A DNA stretch of 64,000 nt from Stenogyne calaminthoides (taxonomy: Eukaryota > Streptophyta > Magnoliopsida > Lamiales > Lamiaceae). The DNA lies in NCBI GenBank assembly GCA_037126765.1, contig JBBCBC010000026.1:29621698-29685697 (forward strand), read 5' to 3'. Each line of letters starts with the position of its first letter. Within the stretch, counting starts at the first letter, position 1. A model generated the notes under the pieces. The model saw nothing but the letters and a program-made list of their open reading frames with translations. It did not search any database and was not told where the DNA came from. The position numbers were made by a program, and so were the translations under genes. Positions 59,451-64,000 of the stretch are shown here, in pieces.

Positions 59451-60313
59451 GTAATTAATAATGAGTAACACTCTTATGAACCAGGTTTATAAGTGAACTC
59501 TATCACTGTTATATGTAAAAACTATCACTGTTATGCATAAAAGATTTCACTATTTAAAAATATAACGTATTTTTTAACAGTAATAATTTTTTGTGCATAA
59601 CAGTCAAAGTTTTTATGCATAACAGTAATAGATTTTATACATAACAGTGATACTAAAAAAACTTAGTTCACGCTACAATGTGATAACAAAATTTAATCCA
59701 GTTTTGAAAGCGAACGAGTTTGGATCAATAAAAATGACAAGGAACGGAAAACTTCAAAATAAATGCATGAGAATATCCGAAGGTATTTATACTTATTTCT
59801 TATATATTACATAAATTATTCTATAATGTAATACAAATATTATTATGAGACGTTTTTGGATAAATTGCAATATTGGTCCAACATGATTTTTTCAAAAACT
59901 CTTTTGATATATGTGTTCGAAAATGATCATTTTTTCTGCAATTATGATCTCAACCTTTAAATTTAGTACAAATTTCAGTACTTTGTTATTTATAATAATA
60001 AAATAATTATATATATTAAAATTTATTAAATTATGAATAGAAGCTATCATGTAAGCTCTTTAGAACATGATATGATATGTATTTATATCATAACTATAAT
60101 TATTTTTGTTAATTTCTTATGAATGTATAAAACTCATTTGTTTAAATTATAACTGATATATGTTTATGAATGTTTATTATTAGGGGTGCATGAACGAAGT
60201 CATGTTGTATGTGAAAGAAGTGAAACCATGGACACCAACACTATTGATGGTAATGATACATATATAATTTATATTAAGACACTATGCAGAAAGGATTATG
60301 TGATAAATTCTCA

Positions 60314-60755
60314 TCATAACTAGAAGAGTTGGTTGACAGAAAATTCATATTTCGATTCCATATTTCGCAATTCAATTTGGACAACAATTACAACGTATAT
60401 ACCATTGTGAAGTTATCTACCAATGAAAATTTGATCAGAACAATAGAGGGGAAATTAAAATTGTTCATCCAAGGTATTTAGTATTATTATTAATTTATTA
60501 TTTTTTAAAATTTTTTGGTAAAATTTAAAAAATATATATTATTTATTCCTCAAATTATGAATATTAATTTATAAATTTTACTTTAGCAGACTACTCCTTC
60601 ATCAATTTGTGACGACCAAATGGTGGAATGTGAAGAAATAACTCCCAAGAACAAGAAGAAGCATGAAGAGGAAGAATATTAGAAAGGTGATGATGGTGGT
60701 GTTGAGACTCAAGTGTCGACCACTAAGCGACTCTTGTCAGTCAAATTTGAGAAGA
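60314..60755 (+). pseudogene. Replication protein A-like gene remnant in the Helitron
   Basis: The first piece (60320-60473) reads LEELVDRKFIFRFHISQFNL, then DNNYNVYTIVKLSTNENLI, and ends at a donor CAAG|GTATTT. This is like the C-terminal OB-fold of RPA70/RFA1-type proteins carried by plant Helitrons. The second piece (about 60590-60758) gives TTPSSICDDQMVECEEITPK, then a Lys/Glu run cut by TAG at 60679-60681; after it the frame goes on to STTKRLLSVKFEKK and TAA. Stops within it and missing upstream exons make it non-functional. The assignment to RPA is moderate. Confidence 0.55.
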
Positions 60756-63227
60756 AATAATGCCACAAACTGGAGATATATGACAAACACCAAATAGAAT
60801 AATATGAAAGTTATTACTATTATTATTATAGTTTTTTGAATAGGCTTCTCTACTATTTAGTTTACAATTGATAATATTTTTTTTATTGCTCTTCATTACT
60901 ATGTATTAAATTTTTCTCCCATTTTGTAACATAAATTTGATTAACCATAAAATTAATATTCCGTGTTTTGATATTTTAAACTAATATTAATATATACATA
61001 ATAAATAACGCTTAACGTAAATAAAATTATTTTTTATTTTTAATAAGAAAAAATATACACAAATAGTATAAAATACACCTAAATTCATTTTATCATAATA
61101 AAAATAATTCAATAGTAGTACTATGATATATTTCAAATTGCGTAGCACGCGGGTCTAAATACTAGTATATTATATGGCAAAAATCTTTATTTACTTTCAA
61201 AAAGAAAAAAGAGCTAATTGAAAAAGAAATATCAATTTTTTTTTAATTACAACACGAACTTTAAAACGTAGCAAAAAATCACCAACTTCTAATTTTCATT
61301 TTCAATAACAACATCAATTATTAATACTTTTGTTCTTTTCTTTATTAGCTGTCTAATTTTATCATTTTTTTAAAAAAAAAATTATTTATTATTTAGCTAA
61401 TACCATATAAATTTACTCTTTTTCTTCGAACAATACCCCTTAATAAATATCAGTAAATATGAACAAGGAATATTAACACGATCCAATTCAAGTTAAATAA
61501 CATTTTAATCTTTTACATTATTTACATAATATATGAAGGTTTAACATTTTATCTTCCCATTATATCATATATACTCTTAATAATTAATTTTTACTATCAT
61601 TTTAATTTCCAATTTTTTCTACAATATGCGAGAATATTATATTCCCAACTAATAGTAACCATAGTTAAAAATAATAAATTATCATTAATAAAAGTTAGCT
61701 TTAAAAATAATGAGAGATATTATTAATTGGGACTATATGAATAAATAAGAATATAAGAATCTTTTGACATCTAATTAATGAAAAAAATGATTTGTGTGAA
61801 TAAATAAATGAGACAAATAATAAGAAACATATGCAGTATATATATTTACTATAAAAAATTAACTTATAATGATAAAAATTATGTCATTATAATTTATAAC
61901 TTCTCTAACTAAATTTTTTTAACAACATGAAACGATCTCTAATAACAGAATCCTCAACATCAATCATAATGATTTCTTATAAATTTTACTCTTTTTTTCC
62001 AATCAAAGACGGTTGTTCTCAAGGTTTTGAAGAACTTCTATTTCTCTTGCGAAACGTGTACAACTCCTACTCTTTTCTGTCAAAAAAAATACTCCCCCGC
62101 CATGACATTTATGCATGATGCTTTGGGGGTAAAAATTAAGAAAAAAATAAATAAAATAGATAAAATAAGGAGATTATGAGGTCCATTCATAAATAAATTG
62201 ATTGTTTATTAATAAAATATAATAAAAATTGAAGTAATTAAATGATGGTTGTAAGATAAAAATAAAATATTTATTTTTACAAATAATAAATATTTGTGTG
62301 CACCCTTTGCACCAATTTAAAATGGTACAATTGAATTTTAGGGTTTTAAAAAAAAAAAAAAATATTTTCAAATTTCGAACAAGACCTGGATCTGGACTCG
62401 GCCCCGCTCCACCCCGGATCCGAATGGCCCACACCGACTGATCCGTATGGACCCGAACCGAATGGTTCATGGTTTGGGTTCGGGTTCATAGTTCAGGGTT
62501 TGCGTTTAGGTTTATGGTTTAGGGTTCGGGATCGGGGTTCAGGGTTTATGGGTTTGAGAATGGAAAAAAAAATGAAGGGTAAAATTATCCTAGTTTTAAT
62601 GTGTGGTTAATTTAAATTAAAATTGAATTTAATTATACCGTGTATAATTGATGCACGTAAGTACCACTCTTTATAAAATGTATGAGAACAGATTTAATGA
62701 CGGATGAGTAAGACAAGTGAAAATCGATCTGTGGGGCGGGAACAACTTTTTACTACTCTTGCCAAGAAAAAGGTAAAGGTAATAATGTAATATCTATATG
62801 CCCCACGTATTTGTCGTCTAGTTTGCCGACTAATAATGGCACAACCACGATTTTCCCAACCGAAATAAAAGAATTTCGACTCTTCTATATTTTAATTTTG
62901 AAGTGATTTTTGAAGCTTTTTATTTTATAGTTAACTTTTAATTTTTCATTTACTAATTTTTAAAGCGAAGAGAGAAAATTTTGCTAGGACTTTTAACAAA
63001 CAAAGTTAATTATATTGAAATAGAGATTTTACATTGATTACAATCTTAGCATTAAATAAGTATGATATCTATCCTTAATTAATAAACATTTATTTAATAT
63101 ATCCGTGAGTAACCAACAATAAAAAAATTATACTTATACTTATTACTTATTCATTCATAAATATTCATATAACAAAGTATAGAATGAAATGAATTTTGTC
63201 ATGTATATATATTACTTTTGACTGACG

Positions 63228-63330
63228 AAGTGAAATAGTTCAAATGGTTAGAGCACAACTATCAACGCCGTGATGTTATGAGTTCGAATCACTCTGAACC
63301 CAGAGTATTGAGTTTTAGAACCTCAATTCC
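63228..63330 (+). mobile_element. tRNA-like SINE head or decayed tRNA
   Basis: AAATGGTTAGAGCACAAC resembles a pol III A box and D arm; GAGTTCGAATCACTC about 35 bp later resembles a B box and T arm. There is no clean acceptor-stem pairing, so a SINE head is more likely than a working tRNA. No poly-A tail or target duplication is evident. Confidence 0.4.
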
Positions 63331-63600
63331 GACTAGTAGTTTGTAGTATTTCCTATATCAGGAATCTGATAACCAACAAGAGCAAAAGAAGAAAAACTCA
63401 AATACCATTTTTTAGGACTTTATAATTTACAATACAATGAGTTAATTAATCATATATATAGAGATAAGAGATTAAAATTTAATGCACATTACATTAAGTG
63501 GCATGACATTAAAATCTTAAATAAGAATTTATGGCGATATTTATGGGCACATTATATCTTAAAAATTAACAGTCGATCTAACATTTAATATTTATATTTC

Positions 63601-63793
63601 ATCCATTTTTTAATAAGTGTCGTTTTAAAGGTTAAATTGTGCATGCATCACATTGAGTGTCATTTTAGCTAAAAAAAAATTCAAAAAATTTCCTAAAAGC
63701 TTATTTCATTTCAATAAGATTATCTTTTTGAATTTATGTAAGATTGTCTGCAGGTAAATAAGTCATGCCGACACTTATTTTGAGACGGATGGA
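63601..63793. mobile_element. Stowaway-like MITE
   Basis: ATCCATTTTTTAATAAGTGT, CGTTTTAAAGG on the left pairs with GACACTTATTTTGAGACGGA, TGGAG on the right, followed by TA. Confidence 0.55.
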
Positions 63794-64000
63794 GTATATA
63801 TATATATATATATACTTTGTCATTCACAATTATTTCACTTCCCTTTGCACATGGGGAGCTTCGTCACCCTACACAAGTAATTACCACTAGAGCCACCTTT
63901 TTATCAATAGTGAAAGAAAGCTGTTTTCTAAAATACAAAGAACTTATAGCCTAGATGTGATCATATATAATTGTATAGCACGACAGAAGTGAAAAAAAAG

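Larger units (their letters stand above)
57832..61165 (+). mobile_element. Non-autonomous Helitron (about 3.3 kb)
   Basis: The 5' end reads A|TCTCCACTATATATAAAG, the TC start and A/T-rich word typical of dicot Helitrons. The 3' end has a short hairpin GCGT-AGC-ACGC (61140-61150), then GGGTCTAAATACTAG|T: a CTAG terminus 15 bp beyond the hairpin, followed by T. Insertion between A and T without target duplication is the Helitron rule. No Rep/helicase frame is present. Inside are duplicated blocks and remnants of a replication protein A-like gene, a gene many plant Helitrons carry. Confidence 0.75.
61170..64000. other. Gene-free AT-rich DNA at the right edge
   Basis: No gene is recognised. It contains a degenerate stretch at 62285-62650 with repeated GGTTTAGGGTTCGGG-like words, a tRNA-like sequence near 63230, a Stowaway-like element at 63601 and a short TA microsatellite at 63794-63815. 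Confidence 0.5.

Noticed and set aside
63240..63300. Functional tRNA gene
   Set aside because: Acceptor and anticodon stems do not pair convincingly, so a SINE head or relic is preferred.

Overview
This 64-kb window is nuclear DNA of a flowering plant, almost certainly a eudicot. It is AT-rich, with intron-bearing protein genes set in thick layers of small DNA transposons. The gene families are land-plant specific: RMR sorting receptor, DUF688, EDR1-domain Raf-like kinase, LRR subfamily XII receptor kinase and ALOG/LSH. The species cannot be fixed from the sequence; an asterid is a guess. Exon models were built by reading frames, splice sites and reading phase by eye.

Layout. An RMR-type PA/transmembrane/RING-H2 protein (+, 4 exons, 2601-4727) faces tail-to-tail a DUF688 gene (-, 7865-5732) that carries a frame break and an in-frame TGA. 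About 11 kb of transposon-filled spacer follows. A 16-coding-exon EDR1-type Raf-like MAPKKK (+, 21581-32295, 812 codons, all phases agree) then converges on a non-RD LRR receptor kinase (-, 37110-33263, 1127 codons). After another 10 kb of repeats comes a compact GC-rich single-exon ALOG gene of the LSH9/LSH10 type (-, 47550-47032).

Mobile DNA. A complete-looking Ty1/copia element lies at 48503-53243 (-): two 174-bp LTRs, a TCTAG target duplication and an initiator-Met tRNA primer site, but a broken interior. A non-autonomous Helitron at 57832-61165 carries remnants of a replication protein A-like gene. A SINE with a perfect 14-bp target duplication sits in a kinase intron. At least six MITE families recur: Stowaway-like CTCCCTCC elements, a GAGACGGTCTC family (six copies), a GGTGCACC family, a CTTGTTCATA family, a GTTTGTTTTGAGA family, and a CCGTTGT-rich element in an RLK intron. 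One GAGACGGTCTC copy supplies the last codons and stop of the receptor kinase.

The genes do not form a pathway. The receptor kinase and the Raf-like kinase are both signalling proteins, RMR acts in vacuolar sorting and LSH in organ-boundary development; their adjacency is ordinary plant gene order. DUF688 beside this Raf-like kinase may be conserved microsynteny with Arabidopsis chromosome 2. No CRISPR, rRNA or convincing functional tRNA gene is present.
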